A DNA stretch of 36,503 nt from Promethearchaeota archaeon (GCA_030605085.1 JAUWBH010000041.1:1-36503); one strand, 5' to 3'. Numbered from the stretch's first letter, positions 22,425-31,596 are shown. Translations and numbers: made by a program. The notes: generated by a model not told the origin, from the sequence alone.

Positions 22425-22568
22425 TTGTCGATTTATAGATGTAAAAGATGCAATTATCTCTATATTGACGAAGAAAAGGAAATTCCTTTTGAAAAATTAG
22501 ATGATGATTTCAGATGTCCAAAATGCAGAACTTCGAAAAAGTTGTTTGTAAAAAAACAAATTCCTTAA
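22425..22568 (+). CDS. Small rubredoxin-like protein, 47 aa
   Basis: TTG start at 22425 with GGTGA at 22415-22419 as ribosome-binding site. It has a YRCKRCNYLYIDEE first knuckle and DDFRCPKCRTSKKLF second knuckle, so one Fe(Cys)4 site. It lacks the W of the usual DDW motif (here DDF), and the middle loop is short. It follows the rubredoxin-reductase fusion on the same strand and is a likely electron partner. Confidence 0.85.
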   Translation: MSIYRCKRCNYLYIDEEKEIPFEKLDDDFRCPKCRTSKKLFVKKQIP

Positions 22569-22581
22569 AGTTAACTTATAC

Positions 22582-22602
22582 TTTTTTTATCAAATTTTTT
22601 TT
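22582..22602 (+). terminator. Double T-run terminator
   Basis: Runs of seven and eight T separated by ATCAAA, 14 bases after the rubredoxin-like gene; typical of archaeal oligo-T termination. Confidence 0.4.
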
Positions 22603-22650
22603 CTAAATCTAAATTAGTAACTTTGGAATCTTCTTTAATTTGGTTTATTC

Positions 22651-24669
22651 TTATAATAAATCTTTATAATCTTCTTTTATTGATGGAAATTTATCAAGTT
22701 CGTAATGAGGAAAATAAAGAGAAAGCGCATATTCTTTTTTAAATAATGGCGACGAAGCAATTTCATGATATTTTATCTTATATGCAATTTCATTTGCGAA
22801 AACCCTCTGCTCGAAATTTTTAAGAAGTAATTGAGCACCTATTCCCGCAGAATTTCCAATTTGGAATATATTTCCAGATTCAACTTCTGGGAATAAGCCA
22901 ATAAAAGCAGCATTTTTTTTATTAATATAAGTTCCAAAACCTCCAGCTAAAAGAACCTGTTCAAGGTTGCTTTGGTTTTTATTTTCCATTCTAAGTAATA
23001 AATATGCTGATGATAAAAATGCTCCTTTTGCCAATTGAATTTGAGCAACATCATTTTGGGAAATAATAATTTCATTAATAATTTTTTTTGTAGTGTCTAA
23101 TTGCAAGACTTCATCATCCCATTCTGATTTGTATAAGATATAGCAATATCCTTCTTTTCTTTTAACAACCCTTCGATGATTTAGTACTCTTTCCGATTTA
23201 AGATTAAATCTACCTGCACGAGTTATAATTTTTGACCTTACCATTTCAGCTACGATGTCAATAAGCCCAGAACCACATAATCCAACGGGATTGATATCTC
23301 CGATTATAGTTAATGAAGGTTCTAATGATTCTCTGTCTATAGAGACAGATTCAATTGCTCCTTCTGAGGCTCTCATCCCAAAAGATATATGAGCACCCTC
23401 TAAAGCAGAACCTGCGGCACATGAACCAGCAATAAGCCCATCTTTATTTCCCATTATAAGTTCTCCATTCGTTCCAATATCGATTAAAAGGGAATATTTT
23501 TCATATGTATTGATTCTAGACGATACAATGCAACCAATGGCATCCGTACCTACATAACCCGCTATTACTGGTGGAGAATAGACATTTGTATTAGAATTAC
23601 ACTTTAAACCCAAAGTACCAGCGCTTACATTAATTGGAGCCTTAAACACGGGAACATACGGTGAAACACCTAAAAATTCAGAAGGGATTCCAAAAAACAT
23701 ATGATGCATTCCACTATTGCATACAATAGTAATATCTCTAACGCTAGAAATAGAGATTCCTGCCTTCTTACAGCAATCTACAAGGATTTCGTTTAAGGCA
23801 TTAATAACTAATTCTTTGACTTTATTAATTGCTTTATTGTTAATAATATATGTAATTCTTGTAATCAAATCTTCCCCAATTGCCACTTGAGGATTTAGCA
23901 TTGCAGATATAGATGCTATTTCCCCTGAAATCAAATTGATCAAATATCCAACGATTGTAGTAGTTCCAATATCAACAGCTAATCCGAACATCGTATCTGT
24001 TTTATTTCCTGCATCGATATCAAAAAGCTTCCACGCTTCAAATGTTTTACCGTTCTTTAATTTCAAATCTTTTTGAAAAAAAGCCGTAATAATACCATTA
24101 TTTTCCCTCATTAATAAGGGAAGTTTTTTCACAATATCATAAATACGATCGTCTACATAAAATGGTATATTCTCATCTAATACTTCGAAATTATCTCCTT
24201 CTTCTGAAATAGCATCTATTAAACCAGACAAATCATTTCGAGGATTAATTATATCTGCAAAAGAGATATTATATATTTTTGAAGCAATGATAGGTTCTAA
24301 ATTATCGTCATTTTCAATTCCTAGAGATTCTAAATCACCATCCACTAAAATTCGATTACCTTTTGGAATTAAGGATTCATTTAAATAAATTCTTAGATTC
24401 CCTAGAACTCTTGATTGACATGCAAGACGGTATCCTTCTGCTATTTTATCTCTTCCTAAAATTTTTATTTCAGTTTCAGATGGTTCTGAAAGTTTTGCTT
24501 TAGGATCTACAATATGTATTATGCATTTTCCGCACTTTCCTTTACCTGCACATAAAGCACCTATCGGAAAATTCAAAGCTAAAATTGCACTATAAACAGT
24601 AGAGCCTTTTGCTATGTCTATTCGCTTGGATATTGGTTCCAAGATTACAGTACATCTTTTTTTTTCCAA
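22651..24669 (-). CDS. RACE-type ATP-dependent corrinoid activation protein
   Basis: 672 residues. An N-terminal plant-type [2Fe-2S] ferredoxin domain has C40, C46, C49 (CAGKGKCGKC) and C84. A linker precedes the DUF4445/ASKHA ATPase region with GLAVDIGTTTIVGYLI, SLLIDIGTNGEL, AAGSALEGAHIS and LAGGFGTYIN. Reductive activators of corrinoid enzymes (RACo, RamA-like) use ATP and a low-potential cluster to re-reduce cob(II)alamin formed by accidental oxidation. The corrinoid protein two positions upstream (24814) is the natural client. The start ATG lies at 24669 with AT-rich leader. Family call is strong; the exact methyl-transfer pathway is unknown, since no substrate methyltransferase is in the window. 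Confidence 0.93.
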   Translation of the reverse strand: MEKKRCTVILEPISKRIDIAKGSTVYSAILALNFPIGALCAGKGKCGKCIIHIVDPKAKLSEPSETEIKILGRDKIAEGYRLACQSRVLGNLRIYLNESLIPKGNRILVDGDLESLGIENDDNLEPIIASKIYNISFADIINPRNDLSGLIDAISEEGDNFEVLDENIPFYVDDRIYDIVKKLPLLMRENNGIITAFFQKDLKLKNGKTFEAWKLFDIDAGNKTDTMFGLAVDIGTTTIVGYLINLISGEIASISAMLNPQVAIGEDLITRITYIINNKAINKVKELVINALNEILVDCCKKAGISISSVRDITIVCNSGMHHMFFGIPSEFLGVSPYVPVFKAPINVSAGTLGLKCNSNTNVYSPPVIAGYVGTDAIGCIVSSRINTYEKYSLLIDIGTNGELIMGNKDGLIAGSCAAGSALEGAHISFGMRASEGAIESVSIDRESLEPSLTIIGDINPVGLCGSGLIDIVAEMVRSKIITRAGRFNLKSERVLNHRRVVKRKEGYCYILYKSEWDDEVLQLDTTKKIINEIIISQNDVAQIQLAKGAFLSSAYLLLRMENKNQSNLEQVLLAGGFGTYINKKNAAFIGLFPEVESGNIFQIGNSAGIGAQLLLKNFEQRVFANEIAYKIKYHEIASSPLFKKEYALSLYFPHYELDKFPSIKEDYKDLL

Positions 24670-24813
24670 TTAAACGAACCTCCCAATAATCATTTCTTTT
24701 CAATTTTCATTTTTAATTAATTTTTATTTATTTGAGATATCACCTTTAGAATTAGCTATTAAGATAATAGGGTCCACTTAAAAATATTAATAAAAATAAG
24801 ATGTTAGACTATC

Positions 24814-25470
24814 TTAATTACTGAGCCACTTATAGATAATTTCGACACCCATCAAAGCATCTGTAGCATATGCATCAGCATTCGTTTCTTCAGCAATTTC
24901 TCGCGAAGCTGCTGCTCCTCCAAGAATAACTTTTATTTTATTGCGCAAATGATCGTTTTTCAATAGGCTCATCGCTTTTTTAATGGCTGGTTCTACTGAA
25001 GAAAGAAGGTATGATATACCAATAACTTTAACCTCAGGAGTTTTTGCACTTTCGAAAAATTTTTCAGGTTCGACATCCACACCAAGATCAATAACTTCCA
25101 TTCCATATGATTTCATAATAGCTATTAGAATATTTTTACCTAAATTATGAATATCACCTTTAATAGTTCCAACAACGACTTTTCCAGAGTAATTTTGAGA
25201 ATTAACAAGTTCTTTCTGCTTTTCTTCGCCCATCAATTCAAGCTCTTCTTCAAGAGCTTCCGCTGCAAGAATAAGACCTATCTCTCCTGATTCTTCCAAT
25301 CCTTTTAAAATACCATTTTTTATAATATCAATATTTGAAATGCCTGCTTCAATAGCTTTTTTTATAGATTCTTTCATTGAAAAAAAATCTAAGGATTCAA
25401 CTGCTTTAATAATTTTTTTGATGAAATCTTCTTTTTTTTTAGTAATTTGTAAATTTTCCATATTATACAC
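24814..25470 (-). CDS. Corrinoid (B12-binding) methyltransferase protein
   Basis: 218 residues, the MtbC/MtmC/MttC type. An N-terminal helical cap (about residues 15-90) precedes a Rossmann-like B12 domain with the ligand motif D106-x-H108-x2-G111 in GDIHNLGKN. LGVDVEPEKF, GISYLLSSVEPAIK and LGGAAASREIAEE complete the domain. In the family His108 is the lower axial ligand of cobalt, and the protein carries methyl groups between a substrate-specific methyltransferase and an acceptor. The neighbouring RACE gene reactivates it. The missing methyltransferase partner, normally adjacent, must lie elsewhere. Confidence 0.94.
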   Translation of the reverse strand: MYNMENLQITKKKEDFIKKIIKAVESLDFFSMKESIKKAIEAGISNIDIIKNGILKGLEESGEIGLILAAEALEEELELMGEEKQKELVNSQNYSGKVVVGTIKGDIHNLGKNILIAIMKSYGMEVIDLGVDVEPEKFFESAKTPEVKVIGISYLLSSVEPAIKKAMSLLKNDHLRNKIKVILGGAAASREIAEETNADAYATDALMGVEIIYKWLSN

Positions 25471-25502
25471 TCCATATTATTTTTTGCTGATTTCAGTATG
25501 CA

Positions 25503-26288
25503 TTAAATTATTAATATGATTCCATGCCAAGCTACAAATGGTACTGATTCAGCAGGATGCTCAGGATTAATTACATATGGTGATTTTAACCCACAATTAA
25601 CCACTGTAGCAAATACATCAACTCCACACGCTTCTAATGAAGGTCTTGACCTTAAATATTGACTACACATCTGTCCGTCAAGCGCTGGACATTGGGGAAA
25701 CCTTTTCCCCTTAGCTACATCTACGACATATTCTGGTGAAAGGAGTCCACAGTCAAGGCAAGGTCCACCCCCAAATCCCATTGCTAGATAATAACCCAAA
25801 TAAGTTGCTTCTGCTTCGATTTTTGTGACCATTTCGTTTAATAAAATCACATCTCCAGCAGCACGAGAAAGGTATCCTGGAAAAACATGATTCTCTACGG
25901 GAGGATAGAACGCAACTAAAATTCCATGCTCGTAGCAACTAACAATTTCTCTCATTTCTTCCGTAGTTGGAGAATGTGGGGGACAATTTAATGTCATTCC
26001 ATAACCGAAACATACTGGAATTCTACATTTCCACCGTACGCGAGGATCTATTACGATTTTGTCTGTTGTTATTAATCTAGCATTACCGGTAGATTGAGAT
26101 TTAGCATTAGCAATTACATCTTCTATTATCTTGTTAGATTTACTAACGAGTTCTTTAAATACTTCCATGTCAGCTACATTTCTCACTGGAGAGGGTGGCC
26201 GATCTTTCTTTGCTGGCAATGGATTTCGTCGTTTATAAGAAATATTTGACATTCTTCTCTCAATTTCGGGAATTATTCTACGTTGCAT
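25503..26288 (-). CDS. DUF2284 metal-binding protein
   Basis: 261 residues of the DUF2284 type: VRWKCRIPVCFGYGMTLNCPPHSPT early, then GPCLDCGLL, CPALDGQMC and EACGVDVFATV, giving about ten Cys that probably bind Fe-S clusters. The biochemical function of the family is unknown; it often accompanies corrinoid and other anaerobic redox genes. The first 40 residues are basic and Pro-rich, so the real start could be the ATG for MSNISYKRR. It is the first gene of a corrinoid cluster (32 bases before the corrinoid gene) and probably supports metal or cofactor handling there. Confidence 0.85.
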   Translation of the reverse strand: MQRRIIPEIERRMSNISYKRRNPLPAKKDRPPSPVRNVADMEVFKELVSKSNKIIEDVIANAKSQSTGNARLITTDKIVIDPRVRWKCRIPVCFGYGMTLNCPPHSPTTEEMREIVSCYEHGILVAFYPPVENHVFPGYLSRAAGDVILLNEMVTKIEAEATYLGYYLAMGFGGGPCLDCGLLSPEYVVDVAKGKRFPQCPALDGQMCSQYLRSRPSLEACGVDVFATVVNCGLKSPYVINPEHPAESVPFVAWHGIILII

Positions 26289-26341
26289 ATTTTTTTCAAC
26301 TTTTTTTAAAATTTTGATATTTTATTATTTTATTTTTTACT

Positions 26342-26362
26342 ACCGTAAAATCGTATTACGGT
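26342..26362 (-). promoter_or_regulatory. Inverted repeat upstream of the corrinoid cluster
   Basis: ACCGTAA, seven bases, TTACGGT: a perfect 7-base inverted repeat 54 bases before the DUF2284 start. A TATA-like ACTATATAAATTG on the minus strand lies near 26395-26407, so the repeat falls just downstream of the predicted transcription start. It could be a repressor operator or a leader hairpin. A further perfect palindrome TTACGATCGTAA is at 26530-26541. Confidence 0.45.
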
Positions 26363-26812
26363 CGGTTAAATTATTATCAGATCATTTAAATTCAATTTAT
26401 ATAGTTATTCAATCTTAACACAGTATCATAAATATCAAAGTTTCGATAATATGGAAATCTATAAATATTCAATTATTTTTCTAATGAAAGGTGGAAGTTA
26501 ATAAAATTCCCAGAATTAATAAGTTTGTTTTACGATCGTAATTGATAATTTTTAAAGAATATTAATATAACATTAAAGCTAAAATTCTATATATTAGAGA
26601 AAAAATCGAAGAAATTAATCAATAAAAATTTGATACTATATCTTAACGAAAAAAGACTAATAGATTTATTTCAAGATAAAAAGTATTGGCTATTTTTTTT
26701 ATAATTAAGCTTTAACTTTTCCTATTATAATTGGGAAATTCATTAAATTCGTTATGTGGAAAATTTGAAATTCTTTTAAGTTAATTTATCCTGTTTATTA
26801 CTAATTACTAAT
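26363..26812. other. Gene-free AT-rich region
   Basis: No convincing coding frame on either strand. It holds the putative promoter of the DUF2284 gene at its left end, the palindrome at 26530, and otherwise low-complexity A/T. Possible non-coding content is not evident by eye. Confidence 0.5.
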
Positions 26813-27250
26813 TTAAATAAACAAAAATTGATATTCTTCAATTTCATCCAAAAAAGTAGCCAATCCTATAGGGTTATCGACCTCATCAATTAAATCGTCG
26901 CGTTCAATGTTTAGTAATGCCATGGAACCTGTGCAGACATAAATTTTTACACCCATACTTTTTGATAAAGTAATAAGTTCAGAAATCTTCTGCAAATGCC
27001 CTTTCTCCATAAATTTTTCTAGGTTATTTTTATATTTTATTCCCTCGCTATCGAGTCTTAAATTGAATGATTCTCTTTTTTTAAGATATTCCAAAGACCA
27101 GTAAGTAAAAAAAAGTTTTACTTCTTGTTCCATAGCTGAAGCTGTTGCGGCAATAGTAAGTCCGTGATATACACGGTCATAGGAACCACTGTGAAGTATT
27201 ATTCCTAAACCTTTTTCATTTTTATTCAAAATTAATTCACTTTTATTCAT
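26813..27250 (-). CDS. DsrE/DsrF-like protein
   Basis: 145 residues of the DsrE fold: GLGIILHSGSYDRVYHGLTIA first strand and helix, VKLFFTYWSLEYLKK, then SMGVKIYVCTGSMALL with a conserved Cys, and a C-terminal EEYQFLFI strand. Family members bind small sulfur or redox ligands, and the Cys in YVCTGS is the equivalent of a sulfur-carrier Cys in several. It starts 8 bases after the glycyl radical enzyme stop, so the two are co-translated. Its role beside that enzyme is unknown, perhaps sulfur or thiol handling. Confidence 0.8.
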   Translation of the reverse strand: MNKSELILNKNEKGLGIILHSGSYDRVYHGLTIAATASAMEQEVKLFFTYWSLEYLKKRESFNLRLDSEGIKYKNNLEKFMEKGHLQKISELITLSKSMGVKIYVCTGSMALLNIERDDLIDEVDNPIGLATFLDEIEEYQFLFI

Positions 27251-27258
27251 TTCAACTC

Positions 27259-29640
27259 TTAAAATCTATATTCTAATCTCTCTATGATTTCGTTTTGAAT
27301 TGGTATACCCAAATCAGTGAATGTCGCATTATATCCTCCGACTTTTACAATTAAATCTTGGTATTTTTCAGGATGCTTTTGCGCATCTCTTAGTGTATCA
27401 GTCGATACTACATTCGGTTGGATTTGCATGCCGCCTGAATCAAAATAACCTTTCAAAAGATAATAAAACTTTTCGCTTTCGAAGTTAAGGGGATGAATTC
27501 TCACATTTACAGCTACGCCATTCGTAGCTAAATCGTAATTTAATTTTGCAACCGAGTTTAAAGCAGCAGTCATTCCATTTTTCTCTGTCTGATTAACAGG
27601 TGATAAGCTGTTTGATAACGGTTGAAATGCTTTCCGACCATCTGGAGTTGCATTTGTAAAAAGTCCCATAAGCACATGAACGCCCATTGTATATGCGCCT
27701 GGGTTAAACCTACCACCCCTAATAGTCTTATGTTTAGCTACTTCTTGGCAGTATAAGTCCCATAGCTCAACCGCTAAGGAGTCGACTTCTTCAAGGTCGT
27801 TCCCCCATTTTTGATATTTATTTACGAGTTTTTGACGGAAAACATTTTGTTTCTTATAGTTTGAATTTATAATCTTTACGAATTCAGGTAGAGTCATTAA
27901 TTTTTCGTCGTAAACAACTTTCTTTATATTATAAATAGAATTAACTAAGCTCGCAAAACTATACGCAGTTATTGAAGAAAAATTATATTTAGTCCCTCCT
28001 AGAAAATAATCTTTCCCTTTTTCCATACAATTTTCCAGAGTGGCAGAGACAAACGGCTGTTGACAATGTTTTATCGACTCCTCATCCTGAATAGTGGCAA
28101 TTTTCACTGCTTTTTCGATGTTATAATTAAGTTGTTTTTTAAACGCTTCAAAAAAATCATCAAAAGTACTAAAATTGGAAGGTTCTCCCGTTTCAAAGCC
28201 ATCTCTTAGTTGAGTAAAATTACTAATACCATTACTTAGTGTTAATTCTAGAACACCAGGTAGATTAAGGAACATTTGACCTGTGGCAGCAAAAGTGTTA
28301 CCTTGAGAAGTCGTTTCTACACATCCCACAATGACATAATTACGAGCGTCTTCTAAAGAGTAGCCAGATTTGACCATTGCCGGGATGATAACGTCGTTGT
28401 TATAAAAGGCTATACCCGATGTAAATTGAAATACCTTTATCGCCTCAAGAACAAACTCTTTTGGGCTATCTTTGTGAATTCTTATAGACAAATCTGATGT
28501 AAATGATTTGATGTTCTTATACGCTTCAAGGAATAAATACGACAGTTCGTTAGTTACATCTTTTCCATCTTTATTGATCCCTGATATTGTAATTGTCTGA
28601 GTATTTAATCCAAGAGCGTTAGCACCTTGCGTATAATCCGATGGTAATAATGTACAATTCCAAGTTAATTTTAAATTCAGCTCTTCGATGAGTTCTAAAG
28701 CCTCGTCTCGGGTTATACGATCCTCTTCTATATCTTTAAGATAATAAGGCCATAAAATTTGATCTAATCGTCCTAAAGCAAGAACGCTTCGGTAATAAAC
28801 GATATTTGCAACATTCTGAAAAAACCATATACATTGAACTGCCTCGTAAAATGTTTCAGGAGGTCTATTGCTTATTTTTTCAAGCGTTTCTGCAATTTGC
28901 CTCAATTCGCTTTTTCGTTGTACACTACTTTCATTTTTTGCCATTTCTAAAGCTAAATTTGAATATCGAATTAAAAAATCTATAACAGCATTGTAATAAA
29001 TTTTAACAGCCTCGTAAAAATTATATTTTTCTTGAAATTCTGGATCACTATTATCCAAATTATTCTGATACGATTCCGCTTCCTCTATAATCCCTCTATA
29101 ACCTAATTTCAAAAGCTTTAAGTAGCCAGCGGATAAATGCCCATCATTAGTACCTTTCATGACGGCAATATTAGGTGCCGTTGCTGATAACCTTTCCAAA
29201 TTAGGAATTATTTTTTCATCAAGCATTCTTTTAGGTATTATATCGCTATATAACGGTTTATTCTTCCAAAATGGAATAATTTTTTCCAAATCTTCGATAT
29301 CTTTAGGATCTATGTAAAATGGCTGTACCTTTCTTGTTCTTAACTGCTCAAGTTCGTCGCGTTCAAGAAAGCCCTTATACGAATATAATTCAAAAGCCAT
29401 TTTTTCTCCAAGGTTTTTGCTCGTCTCGTTCCCTACAAGCATCTCATCCTCTCTTATAAAAATGCTCATATTCTTTAATGTGTGTGCAATAGATTTTGCT
29501 TTTTTAATAATTTCAGGATCTTTGCTTTCCCTATAGATTTCTGTAAAAAATTTAGCGCGCTCTATACACAATTCGTATTTACTTGACAGAAGATTATTTT
29601 TTAATTTTAAGGTTCTTTTTAATGAACTTTCAGATATCAA
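27259..29640 (-). CDS. Glycyl radical enzyme (pyruvate formate-lyase/dehydratase superfamily)
   Basis: 793 residues from a TTG start. The glycyl radical loop is at the C-terminus (VGGYNATFTDLG) with the radical Gly769. The thiyl Cys440 is in VIVGCVETTSQGNTF, with Glu442 two residues on (GCVE), as in glycerol, choline and other eliminating glycyl radical enzymes rather than PFL itself (CC). GGRFNPGAYTMG and NATPDGRKAFQPLSNS are family hallmarks. The residue after GCVE is Thr, not Pro, so the substrate type is unclear. No radical-SAM activating enzyme, usually the next gene, is in the window. A DsrE-like gene follows directly. The enzyme works only in anoxic cells. Substrate unknown. Confidence 0.92.
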   Translation of the reverse strand: MISESSLKRTLKLKNNLLSSKYELCIERAKFFTEIYRESKDPEIIKKAKSIAHTLKNMSIFIREDEMLVGNETSKNLGEKMAFELYSYKGFLERDELEQLRTRKVQPFYIDPKDIEDLEKIIPFWKNKPLYSDIIPKRMLDEKIIPNLERLSATAPNIAVMKGTNDGHLSAGYLKLLKLGYRGIIEEAESYQNNLDNSDPEFQEKYNFYEAVKIYYNAVIDFLIRYSNLALEMAKNESSVQRKSELRQIAETLEKISNRPPETFYEAVQCIWFFQNVANIVYYRSVLALGRLDQILWPYYLKDIEEDRITRDEALELIEELNLKLTWNCTLLPSDYTQGANALGLNTQTITISGINKDGKDVTNELSYLFLEAYKNIKSFTSDLSIRIHKDSPKEFVLEAIKVFQFTSGIAFYNNDVIIPAMVKSGYSLEDARNYVIVGCVETTSQGNTFAATGQMFLNLPGVLELTLSNGISNFTQLRDGFETGEPSNFSTFDDFFEAFKKQLNYNIEKAVKIATIQDEESIKHCQQPFVSATLENCMEKGKDYFLGGTKYNFSSITAYSFASLVNSIYNIKKVVYDEKLMTLPEFVKIINSNYKKQNVFRQKLVNKYQKWGNDLEEVDSLAVELWDLYCQEVAKHKTIRGGRFNPGAYTMGVHVLMGLFTNATPDGRKAFQPLSNSLSPVNQTEKNGMTAALNSVAKLNYDLATNGVAVNVRIHPLNFESEKFYYLLKGYFDSGGMQIQPNVVSTDTLRDAQKHPEKYQDLIVKVGGYNATFTDLGIPIQNEIIERLEYRF

Positions 29641-29763
29641 GATAAAACCAACGGTAAAAAAATATTTATTTAATTTTTAAAATAATTTTAAGTTATATAA
29701 TGTTGTCTCTTTTTACTTAATAGAGTTTTCTCATAATTACTTATTAGAGACAAAATTTATGTA

Positions 29764-30660
29764 TTAAACGATTTTCTTTTTTAACTTTTGAGCTTCTTCT
29801 TCGATATCACTATTCTCAATCCATTCATTAAGTTCATTTAGATCAAGCTGAGGACTTTCGTAAACATGCTCCGGTCCAGGATATATACCATTCTCTACTT
29901 CATTCTTATAAGTTTTCAATGCATTTAGAATTGATTCCCCTATATTACCGAAATATTTAAGGAATTTAGGCTTAAATTCAGTGAAAATTCCCAACATATC
30001 GTGAAGAACTAAGATTTGACCGTCACAGTGCGGTCCCGCCCCTATGCCTATGGTTGGAATGTCAATAGCATTTGTGACTATCTTTGCAATTTGCCATGGA
30101 ATACTTTCTAATACTATAGAAAAACATCCGACATTTTGTAAATTAATCGCGTCCATAACGAGTTTTTTTGCGGCATCTATGGTCTTCGCTTGGACTAAAA
30201 AACCTCCAAAACGATATATCGCTTGTGGAGTAAGTCCGATATGACCCATTACTTCAATATCGGCATCTATAATAGCCTTGATGGTCGAGCAAATCTCTGT
30301 TCCTCCTTCAACTTTTACTGCTTCTGCGCCCCCTTCTTGGATAAACCTACCAGCATTTAAGACGGCATCTTTAACATCCACTTTATAAGAGAGAAAAGGC
30401 ATATCACCCACAACCAATGCGTTTGAAACAGCTCTAGTAACCGCTTTTGTATGATGAATCATCTCGTCCATAGTTACTGATAACGTGTTTTTATATCCGA
30501 GCATGACCATCGAAAGTGAATCTCCTACTAAAATTAAATCTATACCACTTTCATCAACTAGTTTTGCTAAAGAATAATCGTAAGATGTTAAAGTAACAAT
30601 TTTTTTGCCTTGTTGCTTTTTTTCTATTATTTTTTTAGTAGTAATTTTTTGTAATGACAT
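29764..30660 (-). CDS. panB: 3-methyl-2-oxobutanoate hydroxymethyltransferase
   Basis: 298 residues, slightly longer than the usual 263-275. Motifs are complete: [33 protein letters not shown] with the metal Asp, [21 protein letters not shown], and [20 protein letters not shown]. PanB adds a hydroxymethyl group from methylene-tetrahydro(methano)pterin to 2-oxoisovalerate, the first step to pantoate and CoA. It lies upstream of the glycyl radical enzyme with a 123-base gap, probably an unrelated housekeeping gene. The C-terminal 25 residues are an added charged helix. Confidence 0.95.
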   Translation of the reverse strand: MSLQKITTKKIIEKKQQGKKIVTLTSYDYSLAKLVDESGIDLILVGDSLSMVMLGYKNTLSVTMDEMIHHTKAVTRAVSNALVVGDMPFLSYKVDVKDAVLNAGRFIQEGGAEAVKVEGGTEICSTIKAIIDADIEVMGHIGLTPQAIYRFGGFLVQAKTIDAAKKLVMDAINLQNVGCFSIVLESIPWQIAKIVTNAIDIPTIGIGAGPHCDGQILVLHDMLGIFTEFKPKFLKYFGNIGESILNALKTYKNEVENGIYPGPEHVYESPQLDLNELNEWIENSDIEEEAQKLKKKIV

Positions 30661-30779
30661 ATATTAAAATCACCTATCTTATCTTATCAATTTATTAAAA
30701 TAAGAAAATTTTATCTTTTTCAAATTAATTTCATCCTTTTTTTTTTTTCTAACGGGCGCTAGCTAAATAAATGCTAAAA

Positions 30780-30811
30780 AAGTTCATCACTAAAGAAGTT
30801 CATCACTAAAG
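30780..30811. repeat. 16-base tandem repeat, two copies
   Basis: AAGTTCATCACTAAAG occurs twice head to tail (30780-30795, 30796-30811), copies identical. Too short and without spacers for CRISPR. Confidence 0.9.
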
Positions 30812-30843
30812 AAATTAATGATGTTTAAGCAATTTAAAGATGT

Positions 30844-30917
30844 GATTAATAAAACATTTCCACGATTTAATTATTGGGCTGATTAATAAAGCATTTCCAC
30901 GATTTAATTATTGGGCT
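30844..30917. repeat. 37-base tandem repeat, two copies
   Basis: The unit GATTAATAAA[A/G]CATTTCC and onward to TTATTGGGCT runs 30844-30880 and 30881-30917, differing at one base. It directly precedes the accessory strip and may be a duplication scar. Confidence 0.9.
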
Positions 30918-31053
30918 AACTTATTATTATTTTTTTTATTTTTTTAAATTGATTTATTTAGATAAAGATTCAAGACTTGGACTAAGACAGTTTCACTATT
31001 ATTTCTTTCAGAGAATTAAATAAGAATTAAAAAAAAATGTTAATTATTTTTCA

Positions 31054-31359
31054 CTATTGCTCTGCCTTTCTAGTAAGTCTAATTTTTCTCTTTTTCAAGA
31101 AGATATACGAAGCAACACCAGCGACTGCTCCGGAGGCACTCAGTCCAATTACAATCGTTCCTACAGGTGATGTTAGAACATCTAAGATACTAGGTTCTTC
31201 AGCCTTAGGCTTGGTTTTTTCCTTTTTCTTATCGTCACCATCGCCGTCGCCATTGCCACCACCATTGCCGTCGCCATCGCCGCCATCTTCACCATCTTTA
31301 TCTATAACATCGGGATTCACCGCAAGATATATTACGAAATATTTGTCTTGATAACCCAA
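31054..31359 (-). CDS. C-terminal fragment of a membrane-anchored surface protein (probable remnant)
   Basis: A TTG at 31359 gives 101 residues, but the frame stays open back to 31374 with KWWALGYQDKYFVIYLAV, which looks like the end of a larger extracellular domain cut off by an upstream stop. After it come a Gly/Asp-rich linker of about 22 residues, a Lys/Pro/Glu spacer, a transmembrane helix (VGTIVIGLSASGAVAGVASY) and a basic tail KKRKIRLTRK. This is the layout of an archaeal cell-surface protein anchor. The same tail occurs as debris at 11431-11544. I think the N-terminal part was lost, so the gene is probably not functional. Confidence 0.6.
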   Translation of the reverse strand: MGYQDKYFVIYLAVNPDVIDKDGEDGGDGDGNGGGNGDGDGDDKKKEKTKPKAEEPSILDVLTSPVGTIVIGLSASGAVAGVASYIFLKKRKIRLTRKAEQ

Positions 31360-31527
31360 AGCCCACCACTTTAATTATCTTTAATATCTTAGAGTTTTTA
31401 AATTCCGATGTAAAATTCTGTTAATATCTATATTTCTTGTCCTTATTCTTAAAAACCATAATAAAAAGCCATAAGCTAATAAAGCAAAATTTAAATAATA
31501 GGATTATAGTTAAAATATTGAAGAATA

Positions 31528-31596
31528 ATGAAAGTATATATGGATAAAGACGTAGCTGAGGATTTAATCAGCGAGTTATTGAAAAAAGGCAAATAG
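31528..31596 (+). CDS. Short 22-aa ORF ahead of the NTase gene
   Basis: ATG at 31528 encodes MKVYMDKDVAEDLISELLKKGK, ending 1 base before the NTase ATG. It could be an upstream leader peptide for translational coupling, or the end of a truncated gene. Too short to assign. Confidence 0.3.
   Translation: MKVYMDKDVAEDLISELLKKGK

Larger units (their letters stand above)
30661..31053. other. Gene-free region with tandem repeats
   Basis: No coding frame is supported. It contains two tandem direct repeats (given separately), oligo-T/A tracts and TAACGGGCGCTAGC near 30750, which includes the palindrome GCTAGC. Confidence 0.5.

Noticed and set aside
30780..30917. CRISPR array
   Set aside because: Only two copies of each unit, directly joined, with no spacers and no cas genes.
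31037..31351. 104-aa plus-strand ORF with Ser/Pro repeats
   Set aside because: Antisense shadow of the Gly/Asp-rich linker of the surface-protein fragment on the minus strand.
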